DNA from: PALSA-505 sp963762615
Lineage (GTDB): Bacteria; Actinomycetota; Actinomycetes; Streptosporangiales; Streptosporangiaceae
DNA length: 64,000 nt
Assembly: GCA_963762615.1 (NCBI GenBank)
Contig: CAVXLG010000012.1
Location: forward strand, 620,001-684,000
Direction of reading: 5' to 3'
The notes beneath the pieces were generated by a model that was not told the origin of the DNA, did not search any database, and saw nothing but the letters and a program-made list of their open reading frames with translations. The translations under genes and the position numbers were made by a program. Below are positions 16,250 to 23,943 of this stretch, in pieces. How positions within the stretch are numbered: the stretch's first letter is position 1; every line of letters begins with the position of its first letter.

Positions 16250-17926
16250 GTGGTCGCCATCGCATCATCCGCATCTGCTCACGGTGATCCGCTACGGGGC
16301 CAGCTGACGAATCTCCGGGCGCTGCTTGTGCTGTCCATCCTGATGACCGAGAGCCCCGACCACGAGCAGATACTCCGGCTGGCCGCGTCGGCGGCCTCAT
16401 CGCTCGGCGGATGGCGGGTGGCCGGCTTCGTGCTTGCTGACAGGTGGTGGACCAGCGCCCCGGAGCCCGCCGCCGCAGCACCGGAACTGCTCACCCAGCT
16501 GCATGCCCTGCCGGAGTCCGGCGGACCGGTCACCCTCGCCGGGGCGGGCTGGTCGTGGGCGTACCCGCTGCGTACCATCGCGGGCCCGGTCGGGTACATG
16601 ATCGCCAGCGCCGGGCGCGAGCCCGCGACCGACGAGCAGTTCCTCGCCCGGGTCGTGGCCCAGCAGACCGGTGTCGCCGTGTCCAATGCGCAGCTGCACG
16701 CCCGGGAGCGCCGCACCGCCCGGGAGCTGACCGCCGCAAACGAGGCACTGGAGGACACGGTTGCCACCCTCCGGCTGGGCATGCAGATCCATGAGCGCCT
16801 CACCAAGATCGCGGTGACCGGGGCGGGGACGGCCGGCATCGCCGAGACGCTGCATGACCTGACCGGCCTGCCGGTCGCGGTGGAGGACAGGTACGGCAAC
16901 CTGTCCGCCTGGGCCGGCCCGGGCCGGCCGGACCCGTACCCGAAGGCGGCGGCCTACGACCGGGAGCGGCTGCTCCGCCGGCTGATGGTCGAAGGCAGCC
17001 CAGTGCGCGACGGCGACCGCCTGGTCGCGCTGGCCTCTCCCCGGCCAGGCGTGCTCGGAGTGCTCGCGCTGCTGGACGCCGGCGCGCGGGCCGCGACGAC
17101 GGACGTGATGGCGCTGGAGTACGGGGCGACCGTCCTGGCCGTCGAGCTGGCGCGGCTGCGCGCCCTGGCCGACAGCGAGCTTCGGGTGCGCCGCGAGCTC
17201 GTGCAGGATCTGCTCACCGGGGCCGACGACGAGAGCGCCCGCCGCCGCGCGGAGGCCCTCGGCTATGACCTCGGGCGGCCGCACCGGGTCGTCGTGGTAG
17301 ACGTCACCGGGCACCCCGACGACGACGTCCTGTACGCGGTGCGCCGCGCGCTGCGCGAGCAGGGGCTGACCGCCCTGGCCGGCATGCTGGCCGGCTCGGT
17401 CGTAATGCTGGCCCCGGACGGCGACATCGACTGGGAAAAGCTGCGCCAGGCCACCATGGCCCAGATGGGTGGCGGGCACTGCCGGATGGGGGTCGGCGAC
17501 GTATATCCGCGGCCGTCCCAGCTGCCGCGCTCGCTGCGCGAGGCGCAGCTGGCCCTGCGGCTCCAGAAGGCATCATCGGAGGCGGAGCGGACATCGGTCT
17601 TCGCGGACCTCGACGTCTTCCGGATGCTGTCGTCGGTCGACGATCTCACCGACATCGAGCACTTCGTGGACAAGTGGCTGGGCATCCTGGCCGGCTATGA
17701 CCGCCGCCGCCACACCGACCTGCTGAACACGCTCAGCCAGTACCTGCAGTATGGCGGCGGGTACGAGGCCACCTCCCGCGCCCTCTCGGTACACCGCAGC
17801 ACGCTCAAGTACCGGTTGCAGCGGATCCGCGAGCTCACCGGCTACGACCTGACCGACCCGGAGACGCACTTCAACCTGCAGCTGGCCACCCGCGCCTGGG
17901 TGACGCTGCGCGCGATGCGCGGCTGA
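16250..17926 (+). CDS. PucR/CdaR-family transcriptional regulator (paralogue)
   Basis: About 558 aa with the same layout as the regulator at 10616: GAF-like N-terminus, VEDRYGNLSAWAGPGRPDPYP region, CdaR-type GGDEF-like domain and C-terminal PucR HTH (LSVHRSTLKYRLQRIREL). The two are clear paralogues and flank xecCDE. The start is uncertain. The frame is open from a GTG at 16124 that overlaps the xecE stop, but homology to the first PucR begins near 16280, GTG 16250 is closer, and a TTCGTCC element at 16140 suggests a promoter between. It may respond to a different intermediate, or repress what the other activates; this is inference. Confidence 0.82.
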   Translation: MVAIASSASAHGDPLRGQLTNLRALLVLSILMTESPDHEQILRLAASAASSLGGWRVAGFVLADRWWTSAPEPAAAAPELLTQLHALPESGGPVTLAGAGWSWAYPLRTIAGPVGYMIASAGREPATDEQFLARVVAQQTGVAVSNAQLHARERRTARELTAANEALEDTVATLRLGMQIHERLTKIAVTGAGTAGIAETLHDLTGLPVAVEDRYGNLSAWAGPGRPDPYPKAAAYDRERLLRRLMVEGSPVRDGDRLVALASPRPGVLGVLALLDAGARAATTDVMALEYGATVLAVELARLRALADSELRVRRELVQDLLTGADDESARRRAEALGYDLGRPHRVVVVDVTGHPDDDVLYAVRRALREQGLTALAGMLAGSVVMLAPDGDIDWEKLRQATMAQMGGGHCRMGVGDVYPRPSQLPRSLREAQLALRLQKASSEAERTSVFADLDVFRMLSSVDDLTDIEHFVDKWLGILAGYDRRRHTDLLNTLSQYLQYGGGYEATSRALSVHRSTLKYRLQRIRELTGYDLTDPETHFNLQLATRAWVTLRAMRG

Positions 17927-18083
17927 CCGCCGGCCGGCGATCGGCGCCACTCGTGCCAGGACGGCGTGCAGACGGGACCCGCAGTTGGCCCCGCCAGGAC
18001 GAGGCACCCGGACCGCAGGCGCCATAGCGTCCTCGCTATCGGATGCCAGACGATGCCGGACGCCACAGGCAAAGAGGCTGGGT

Positions 18084-19181
18084 GTGTCACACGAGGCAGG
18101 CAGCGCCCGCGGCCGCGCGGCCGCGCCGCCCCCCATGGCCGGGCCTTCTGTATCGGCCGGGCCACCCGGCGCGGCCGCGCCGTTGCCGGCAGCCGCACAC
18201 CAGGCGGCCGGGCCGGCCGGGCTGGACCTGTACGCGCAGATGAGCTACCTGCGCGCCTTCGAGGAACGGGCCGACACGCTATACCGCCAGGGACTGATCC
18301 ACGGCCCGGCTCACCTCGGGCTCGGCCACGAGGCGATCGCAGTCGGCGCCGCCTCCGTGCTCCGGCCCGGTGACTACTCGATCGGCACCTACCGCGGCCA
18401 CGCCCACGCGCTGGCCCGCGGCGCGCCGCCCGACGCCGTGCTGGCCGAGCTGCTCGGCCGCCGCGGCGGAATCTGCGCCGGCAAGGGCGGTTCGATGCAC
18501 ATCACCAGCATCGAGCACGGGTACTACGGGTCGTACGCCATCGTCGGCGCCCACCTGCCGATCGCGTGCGGCCTGGGCTGGGCATCCCGGATCCGTCGCA
18601 CCGGCCAGGTCACGGCGTGCTTTTTCGGCGACGGGGCGACGAACATCGGCGCGTTCCACGAGGCGCTGAACCTGGCCGCGGTGTGGCGGCTGCCGGTCGT
18701 CTTCATCTGCGAGAACAACTGGTACATGGAGTACACGCCGATCGCCGACGTCATCCCGGTGCAGCTTCCCGCGGCCGACCGCGCCGCCGCCTACGGCCTG
18801 GACCGGATCACCGTGGACGGCAACGACGTGCGGGCCGTGCGGCGGACGGTCGGCAGCGCGGTCGCCGCGGCCCGGGACGGGCAGGGACCGAGCCTCATCG
18901 AGGCCCAGACCTACCGCCTGAAGGGCCACTCGGTCGCAGACGCCGGCGCCTACCGGCCGGCCGAGGAGGTCGCGCGGTGGCGGGAGCACGACCCGCTGCT
19001 GCGCGCCAGGACGGAGCTGGAACAGGCCGGCACCTCCGGGGCGACGCTCGATGAGGTCGACGCGACAGCGCGGGCTGACGTCCTCGCCCTGGCCGAGAGC
19101 GTGCTGGCCAGGCCAGCGCCCGATCCCGCCACCGCCTGGACCGACGTGTGGGATGACGGGGGGTGGCAATGGCGGAACTGA
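18084..19181 (+). CDS. Thiamine diphosphate-dependent dehydrogenase E1 alpha subunit (acetoin/2-oxoacid type)
   Basis: A 365-aa E1-alpha subunit of the acetoin/pyruvate/branched-chain 2-oxoacid dehydrogenase family. Motifs: YRGHAHALARG, the phosphate/thiazolium region GGICAGKGGSMH, and the ThDP-Mg site GDGATNIGAFHEALNLAAVW ending in ENN. The alpha/beta pair would decarboxylate a 2-oxoacid or cleave a diketone-like compound, forming an acyl- or hydroxyalkyl-ThDP for transfer to lipoyl-E2. The GTG at 18084 has GAGG about 7 nt upstream; the Ala/Pro-rich first 45 residues precede the fold. The stop overlaps the start of the beta subunit. No E2 or lipoamide dehydrogenase gene is present in the window, so partners must come from elsewhere. 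Confidence 0.87.
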   Translation: MSHEAGSARGRAAAPPPMAGPSVSAGPPGAAAPLPAAAHQAAGPAGLDLYAQMSYLRAFEERADTLYRQGLIHGPAHLGLGHEAIAVGAASVLRPGDYSIGTYRGHAHALARGAPPDAVLAELLGRRGGICAGKGGSMHITSIEHGYYGSYAIVGAHLPIACGLGWASRIRRTGQVTACFFGDGATNIGAFHEALNLAAVWRLPVVFICENNWYMEYTPIADVIPVQLPAADRAAAYGLDRITVDGNDVRAVRRTVGSAVAAARDGQGPSLIEAQTYRLKGHSVADAGAYRPAEEVARWREHDPLLRARTELEQAGTSGATLDEVDATARADVLALAESVLARPAPDPATAWTDVWDDGGWQWRN

Positions 19182-20164
19182 CCTACCGGCAAGCGGTCGC
19201 CGCCGCGCTCGCCCAGGAGATGGCCAGGGACGAGCGGGTGGTGCTGCTCGGGGAGGACGTGGCCTCCGGCGGGGTGTTCAAGACCACGGCCGGGCTGGCC
19301 GAGCGGTTCGGCCCGGACCGGGTGTGGAACACGCCGATCTCCGAACAGGCCATCGCGGGCGCCGCCATTGGCGCGGCCATGGCCGGCCTGCGGCCGGTCG
19401 CCGAGATCATGTTCTCCGACTTCTACGCGACCTGCTGGGACCAGGTGGCCAACGAGATCCCGAAGATCCGCTACATGACCGGCGGCCAGCTGAGCCTGCC
19501 GCTGGTGCTGCGCGGCGCGAATGGCTCGGGCGGGCTGGGGTTCGGCAGCCAGCACGGCCAGTCGGTAGAGAACTGGGCGATGTGCGTGCCCGGCCTCAAG
19601 ATCGCCTCACCCGCGGGCCCGGCCGAGGCCTTCGGCCTGCTGGCGGCCGCGATCCGCGATAACGACCCGGTCATGGTGCTCGAGCACAAGGCGCTCTACG
19701 CGCGCAAACAGGAGTGCGGCGAGGGCGAGCACCTGATCCCGCTCGGCCGGGCCGCCGTGGTCCGGGCCGGCCGGGACTGCACTCTGGCGGGCCTGTCCGT
19801 CACGGTCGGGATCTGCCTGGCCGCCGCCGACGAGCTGGCCGTGCACGGCATCGAGGCCGAGGTCATCGACCTGCGGACGCTGGTCCCGCTGGACGCCGCG
19901 GCCGTGCTGACCTCGGTGCGGCGCACCGGCCGGCTAGTGGTGGTGGAGGAGAACCCAGGCCAGCTCGGCTGGGGTGCCTCGGTCGCGGCCATCGTCGGCC
20001 AGGAGGCGTTCGGCGACCTGGCGGCCCCGGTCACCCGGGTCAGCGGCGGCAACGTGCCGCTGCCCGTGGCCGCATCGCTCGAGGCGGAGGTGGATGTCTC
20101 GGCGCCCCGGGTGGTGACCGCGGTACGCGCGCTGGCGGGCCAGCTCAGGCCGGCCGGAGGCTGA
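19169..20164 (+). CDS. Thiamine diphosphate-dependent dehydrogenase E1 beta subunit
   Basis: A 331-aa E1-beta subunit (transketolase central and C-terminal domains) pairing with the preceding alpha subunit. Typical segments are LLGEDVASGGVFKTT, FGPDRVWNTPISEQAI, the FSDFY region, GSQHGQS and the C-terminal VIDLRTLVPLD and VVVEENP. The ATG at 19169 overlaps the alpha-subunit stop by 13 nt, with a GGGGGGTGG ribosome site, which indicates translational coupling. The closest family feel is acetoin dehydrogenase or 2-oxoisovalerate dehydrogenase E1-beta. In this context it may process a product of epoxide carboxylation or a diketone, but the substrate cannot be assigned from sequence. Confidence 0.87.
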   Translation: MAELTYRQAVAAALAQEMARDERVVLLGEDVASGGVFKTTAGLAERFGPDRVWNTPISEQAIAGAAIGAAMAGLRPVAEIMFSDFYATCWDQVANEIPKIRYMTGGQLSLPLVLRGANGSGGLGFGSQHGQSVENWAMCVPGLKIASPAGPAEAFGLLAAAIRDNDPVMVLEHKALYARKQECGEGEHLIPLGRAAVVRAGRDCTLAGLSVTVGICLAAADELAVHGIEAEVIDLRTLVPLDAAAVLTSVRRTGRLVVVEENPGQLGWGASVAAIVGQEAFGDLAAPVTRVSGGNVPLPVAASLEAEVDVSAPRVVTAVRALAGQLRPAGG

Positions 20165-20268
20165 GGGCCGCCACCGGGACCGGGGAGCGGAAATCGAGGT
20201 CCGCAGCGGCCGCGGGCAAAAGCAGAGAGCCAAGTAGCAGTACCTAACCAGCAGGAGAGGTGAGAACA

Positions 20269-21390
20269 GTGCAGATTCGCGGACAGGAGGTCCTGCTTCC
20301 GGTGTCGGCGGTGTCGGCGTTTCCCCGGCCGCACTGGCTGCAGGGACGCGTGCTCGGGTCGCTGAGCGAGCCGGTCTACCGCAGCAGCAACTTGCGGATT
20401 GCCTACGAGGACGCCTGCAAGATCTGCTCGCACGAGCAGGAGAAGGCTGGCCTGGACATCCTGTGCGACGGCGCGCAGTACTACGAGTGGGAGGCGCCGG
20501 GCTTCCAGCTCGAGCCCATCTTCCACTTCATCCCGGAGAACCTCGGCGGCTTCGCGCCCTACGGGCCGCCCGGCGAGGGCGCGAAGTACCGGCCGTTCTA
20601 CCAGGCGGTGGTCAAGGACAAGATCACCTGGGTGCGGCCGATCTTCGAGAGCGTCGTCATGACCATGCAGAACACCACCGACAAGCCGTTCAAGGTCGCC
20701 TTCCTGGGCCCGGCCCAGCAGAGCGTCATCGTCAAGGACGAGCACTACGGCGACCAGGTCGCGGTGGCCAGGGACCTGGCGATCGCGATGAACCAGGAGC
20801 TGAAGTACCTGGTCAGCCTTGGCCTCGAAGCGGTGCAGCTGATCGACGTGCTGCCGCCGTACACCACCGACATGTGGCAGATCGAGATGCAGAACATCAT
20901 GTTCGACGGCGTCGATGCGATCAAGTTCTGGCACGTCTGCTACGGCAGCGTGGACGGCCAGCGCGACATATTCGACAACCATGCCGCCTCGATGATGCCG
21001 CTGTTCAAGGAATCGCCCGCCGACGTGATCCACCTGGAGTTCACCAACAAGGGATTCGACGAGCTCGAGGCGTTCCGCGACTTTCCCACCGACAAGGTGC
21101 TCGGCGTGGGCGTGGTGGACGCCAAGAACCTGCAGGTGGAGACCGCCGAGCAGGTTGAGCAGCGGATCCGCCGCGCGCTCGAGGTGGTCCCCGCCGACCG
21201 GCTGCTCGTCGCGCCGGACTGCGGCCTGGGATATTTCAGCCGAACGATGGCGTACGCGAAGCTGCGCGCGATGGGCCAGGCCGCCGCGTCGGTACGCGCC
21301 ACGCTGTACAGCCGGCGGCCCGGGACTCCCGGACGGGGAGTCCCGGGCCGTCGCGGTGTTAGCCTCGCCAGCAAGGCAGACGGGAGATGA
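20269..21390 (+). CDS. MetE-like zinc enzyme, probable epoxyalkane:coenzyme M transferase
   Basis: A 373-aa protein of the cobalamin-independent methionine synthase C-terminal family. The zinc triad of the H-x-C...C type is visible: His222 and Cys224 in FWHVCYG, and Cys318 in APDCGLG. Epoxyalkane:CoM transferase, the first enzyme of CoM-dependent epoxide metabolism, is a stand-alone MetE-like protein of about this length. The company of xecCDE and CoM biosynthesis makes that the best assignment. GTG 20269 is preferred over GTG 20260 because AGGAGAGG then lies 8-11 nt upstream. Odd: the last 22 codons are encoded by a perfect 14-bp hairpin, so the C-terminus may be extended. The stop overlaps the following MEDS gene (ATGA). 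Alternative: a different methyl- or alkyl-thiol transferase. Confidence 0.75.
   Translation: MQIRGQEVLLPVSAVSAFPRPHWLQGRVLGSLSEPVYRSSNLRIAYEDACKICSHEQEKAGLDILCDGAQYYEWEAPGFQLEPIFHFIPENLGGFAPYGPPGEGAKYRPFYQAVVKDKITWVRPIFESVVMTMQNTTDKPFKVAFLGPAQQSVIVKDEHYGDQVAVARDLAIAMNQELKYLVSLGLEAVQLIDVLPPYTTDMWQIEMQNIMFDGVDAIKFWHVCYGSVDGQRDIFDNHAASMMPLFKESPADVIHLEFTNKGFDELEAFRDFPTDKVLGVGVVDAKNLQVETAEQVEQRIRRALEVVPADRLLVAPDCGLGYFSRTMAYAKLRAMGQAAASVRATLYSRRPGTPGRGVPGRRGVSLASKADGR
21316..21350 (+). terminator. Perfect 14-bp hairpin at the end of the EaCoMT-like gene
   Basis: 21316-21329 (CGGCCCGGGACTCC) pairs perfectly with 21337-21350 around a 7-nt loop. It lies inside the open frame, 38 nt before the stop and the overlapping MEDS start, and lacks a T-run. 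It may be an attenuator or an mRNA stabiliser that sets MEDS expression, or the relic of a terminator absorbed when the original stop was lost. Confidence 0.5.
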
Positions 21391-22004
21391 CCATGGCGGC
21401 GGCGCGCGAAGCGCTGGGGGTGAAGTGGGAGCCCGGCCACCACATCTGCGGTTTCTACCGCAAGCCCGTCGAGCGCGACAACATCCTCGTCCCGTTCCTG
21501 GCAGACGGCCTGGCGGCGGGCGACAAGTGCACCTGCGTGGTGGACAGCTGCCCCCCCGACGACGTGCTGGCCAGCCTGGGCGAGCGGCTCGAGGTCGGGC
21601 CGTTTGTAGCCGGCCGGCAGCTTGAGGTGCTCGACGCCGACGGCACCTACCTGGCCGGCGGCGGCTTCCTGCCCGACCGCATGCTGAAGTTCTGGGAGGC
21701 GAAGGCCCGGCAGGGCCCGTCCGGGGACTCCGGCGGGTTCGCCCGCAACGTCGGCGACATGAGCTGGGCGCACCGCGACCCGCGGGCGGTCGACGACCTG
21801 GTCGGCTACGAGTCCGAGCTGAACCGGATCATGTCCGACTTCCCGCAGGTCAACCTGTGCCTGTATGACCTGACCCGGTGCTCCGGCGAGCTGATCATGG
21901 ACGTGCTGAAGACGCATCCCAAGGTGCTGCTCGGCGGCATGGTCATCGACAACCCCTACTACCTGGAGCCGGACGAGTTCCTTGCCAGTCGCGAGGCCGG
22001 CTAG
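21387..22004 (+). CDS. Stand-alone MEDS (DcmR-type sensory) domain protein (second copy)
   Basis: A 205-aa MEDS-only protein, paralogous to the one at 9998: HHICGFYRK near residue 20, GLAAGDKCTCVVDSC, TYLAGGGFLPDRML, VGDMSWA, YESELNRIM, CLYDLTRCSGELIMDVLKTHPKV and NPYYLEPDEF. It has an extra Gly/Ser-rich insert near residue 110 (GPSGDSGG). The ATG overlaps the EaCoMT stop as ATGA, implying translational coupling to the transferase. The first copy likewise follows an EaCoMT remnant, so EaCoMT-MEDS appears to be a duplicated module. Function is unknown; it may sense epoxide, CoM conjugate or pathway flux and signal to a PucR protein. Confidence 0.8.
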   Translation: MTMAAAREALGVKWEPGHHICGFYRKPVERDNILVPFLADGLAAGDKCTCVVDSCPPDDVLASLGERLEVGPFVAGRQLEVLDADGTYLAGGGFLPDRMLKFWEAKARQGPSGDSGGFARNVGDMSWAHRDPRAVDDLVGYESELNRIMSDFPQVNLCLYDLTRCSGELIMDVLKTHPKVLLGGMVIDNPYYLEPDEFLASREAG

Positions 22005-22205
22005 GAGTTTGCCGGAAGGGTCTGATTCGACAAGATCAACTCGGTAAAGTTGCAGGTCAGGTGGCTGTCTCGCAATCGGGCACTGAGTTTTCGGCGGCCC
22101 CGTGGCGCCCAGCCATGCCGGGGTCGCGCGCGGGCCGTCGATCCGCCGGGTTGACCGCCCGCGGCGGGCGCCGCGACGAGCGGCACGGCGAGCTGCGGGC
22201 CGGCG

Positions 22206-23588
22206 CTAGCGACCGTGAGCCCGCCAGTGCGCGCCGAACAGCTCTTCCTCACTGGCCGGTCTCGGCGCGATCGGGCGCGATACCCAGGTCAGGTTCACGA
22301 AGTGCCGGGCGTTGATGTTCTCGGTGGTGATGTTGCCGCCCCACGTGCCGCAGCTCAGGCTGAGCGTGAACGGCAGGCCGTTGCGCGGGCTGCCCGCTCC
22401 CTCGTTGAGGTTCTGGTTCACGAGCACTCGCGCCGTCCTGGTAGCCATGGCCAGCCGGTCCACGTTCTGGTCCGAGCTGGTGTGGATCGCGCAGGTGTGA
22501 CCCAGGCCCTGGTAGCCGGTGATCGCGTTGACCAGGTTCGCGCCGTCGCAGATGTCCCCGCGGTAGCGGTACAACGCCAGCACGACCGACAGCTTCTCGC
22601 CGGAGAACGGGTGCTGCGGCCCGGTGCCGGTCTCCTCGACCAGCAGCATCGGGCACTGCGGCCCGACATCGAAGCCGGCCAGCCCGGCGATGTGCTCCGC
22701 TGACTTGGCCACCACGTCGATCGTCGGGATGTGGCCGCCGTCCGGCCACATGGCCGCGCGCAGCGCGGCTGCCTGCTGCTCGTCGCACAGGTGCGCGCCC
22801 GCGCCGGTCAGGCGGCTGACCAGCTCGTCGTAGACGGACGCGTGCGCGATCACCGCGTTGTCGGCCAGGCAACTGGTCGCGTAGTCGAACGTCTTCGCGG
22901 TCATGATGGCCGCCGCCGCATCGTCCAGGTCGGCGGTCTCGTCCACCACGTGCACGGCGTTGCCGACGCCCACCCCGTAGGCCGGCGTGCCGGAGCTGTA
23001 GGCGGCGCGGACCATGCCGGCCCCGCCGGTGGCCACTATCAGGTCGGCCTGCCGCATCAGCTCCTGCGTCTTGGGCAGCGACGGCGAGCCCAGCGACTGC
23101 ACCAGGTCGGCGGGCGCGCCCACCTGCTCGCAGGCGGCCCGCATGAAACCCACCACCGTCTCGGTGGTGCGCCGGGTCCGCGGATGCGGCGCGCAGATGA
23201 TCGCGTTGCGGCCCTTCAGCGCGAACAGCGTCTTGACCGGCGGTGTGGCGTCCGGTCCGGTGGTCGGGATCAGCGCGGCGACCACGCCGACCGGCTTGGC
23301 GATCTTCACCAGGCCGGCCTCCGGTATCTCCTCGACCACTCCGACGGTGCGCAGCCCCGACATGTCCGCAAGCACGCCGGTGACCCGCTTGCCGATCTTT
23401 GCGATCTTGTCCTGGTAGTTGCCGAACCCGCCCTCGTCCACCGCCAGCCGGGCCAGCTCCCGGGCGCGGTCGTCTCGTACCACGGCCCAGGCCACCGCGG
23501 TGACCAGCGCGTCCACCTGTTCCTGGCTGTACTGCTCGACGGCGCTGGCGGCCTTGCGGGCACGTTCCACCACGGCCGGCGACCTCAT
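22206..23588 (-). CDS. CoA-acylating aldehyde dehydrogenase, sulfoacetaldehyde dehydrogenase (SauS)-like
   Basis: A 460-aa CoA-dependent acylating aldehyde dehydrogenase. The sequence FGNYQDKIAKIGKR, IAKPVGVVAALIPTTGP, ALKGRNAIICAPHPR, the nucleophile Cys240 in FDYATSCLADN and the end SLSCGTWGGNITTENI follow the subgroup that includes sulfoacetaldehyde dehydrogenase (acylating). It would convert an aldehyde plus CoA to acyl-CoA with NAD(P)H. In a CoM island, sulfoacetaldehyde from CoM turnover is an attractive substrate, but a plain short aldehyde is also possible. The ATG at 23588 lacks a good ribosome site. A frame beginning MSQTKNPAADPVR at 23628 would join it if one G near 23590 were removed, so the real N-terminus is probably about 13 residues longer. 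It converges on the MEDS gene. Confidence 0.8.
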   Translation of the reverse strand: MRSPAVVERARKAASAVEQYSQEQVDALVTAVAWAVVRDDRARELARLAVDEGGFGNYQDKIAKIGKRVTGVLADMSGLRTVGVVEEIPEAGLVKIAKPVGVVAALIPTTGPDATPPVKTLFALKGRNAIICAPHPRTRRTTETVVGFMRAACEQVGAPADLVQSLGSPSLPKTQELMRQADLIVATGGAGMVRAAYSSGTPAYGVGVGNAVHVVDETADLDDAAAAIMTAKTFDYATSCLADNAVIAHASVYDELVSRLTGAGAHLCDEQQAAALRAAMWPDGGHIPTIDVVAKSAEHIAGLAGFDVGPQCPMLLVEETGTGPQHPFSGEKLSVVLALYRYRGDICDGANLVNAITGYQGLGHTCAIHTSSDQNVDRLAMATRTARVLVNQNLNEGAGSPRNGLPFTLSLSCGTWGGNITTENINARHFVNLTWVSRPIAPRPASEEELFGAHWRAHGR

Positions 23589-23734
23589 CCCGCACCGGGT
23601 CGGCCGCCGGGTTCTTCGTCTGGCTCATGTCGGCCAGCGTGACTGGTTCGCCAGCTAATTCCACTGATCTGGCGGGGTGAGACCACGCAGGGCGTTGGTC
23701 CCCCGGAGACCTGACCGGCAGCCACGGCCAGCCC

Positions 23735-23932
23735 GCATGCTCAGGAGGAGCCGGCGGCTGCGGCCGGTTAGCGTGCTCAGGAGGAGGAGGCGGCGGCGGC
23801 TGCGGGCCGGTCAGCGTATTCGGGAGAAGCCGCGGCCGCGGTCGGCCCGCGTGCTCAGGAGGAGGAGTCGGCGGCTGCGGGCCGGTTAGCGTATTCGGGA
23901 GCAGCCGGCGGCTGCGGTCGGCGGTCAGAAGG
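23735..23932. repeat. Degenerate GC-rich tandem repeats before the disulfide reductase gene
   Basis: Words such as GCTCAGGAGGAG, GGCGGCTGCGGGCCGGT and AGCGTATTCGGGAG recur several times between the divergent aldehyde dehydrogenase and flavoprotein genes, with an overall period near 65 bp and internal shorter repeats. Each unit contains AGGAGGAG, which would resemble ribosome sites. No gene is supported in 23629-23943. Confidence 0.65.
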
Positions 23933-23943
23933 GGGACGGCAAG

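Noticed and set aside
21316..21350. Attachment site or IS end at the perfect inverted repeat
   Set aside because: No transposase or integrase, no partner copy, and it fits a single hairpin in a transcript.
20269..21390. Core methionine synthase MetE
   Set aside because: Too short (373 residues, no N-terminal barrel) and embedded in a CoM/epoxide context; kept as an alternative only.
22249..23664. 471-codon alternative frame within the aldehyde dehydrogenase
   Set aside because: Body is Arg/Gly noise; only its first 13-20 codons may be the true N-terminus, which is noted with the dehydrogenase.
23677..23889. Small ORF in the repeat-rich gap before the flavoprotein gene
   Set aside because: Arg/Pro repeats with no ribosome site or homology; it is translated minisatellite.
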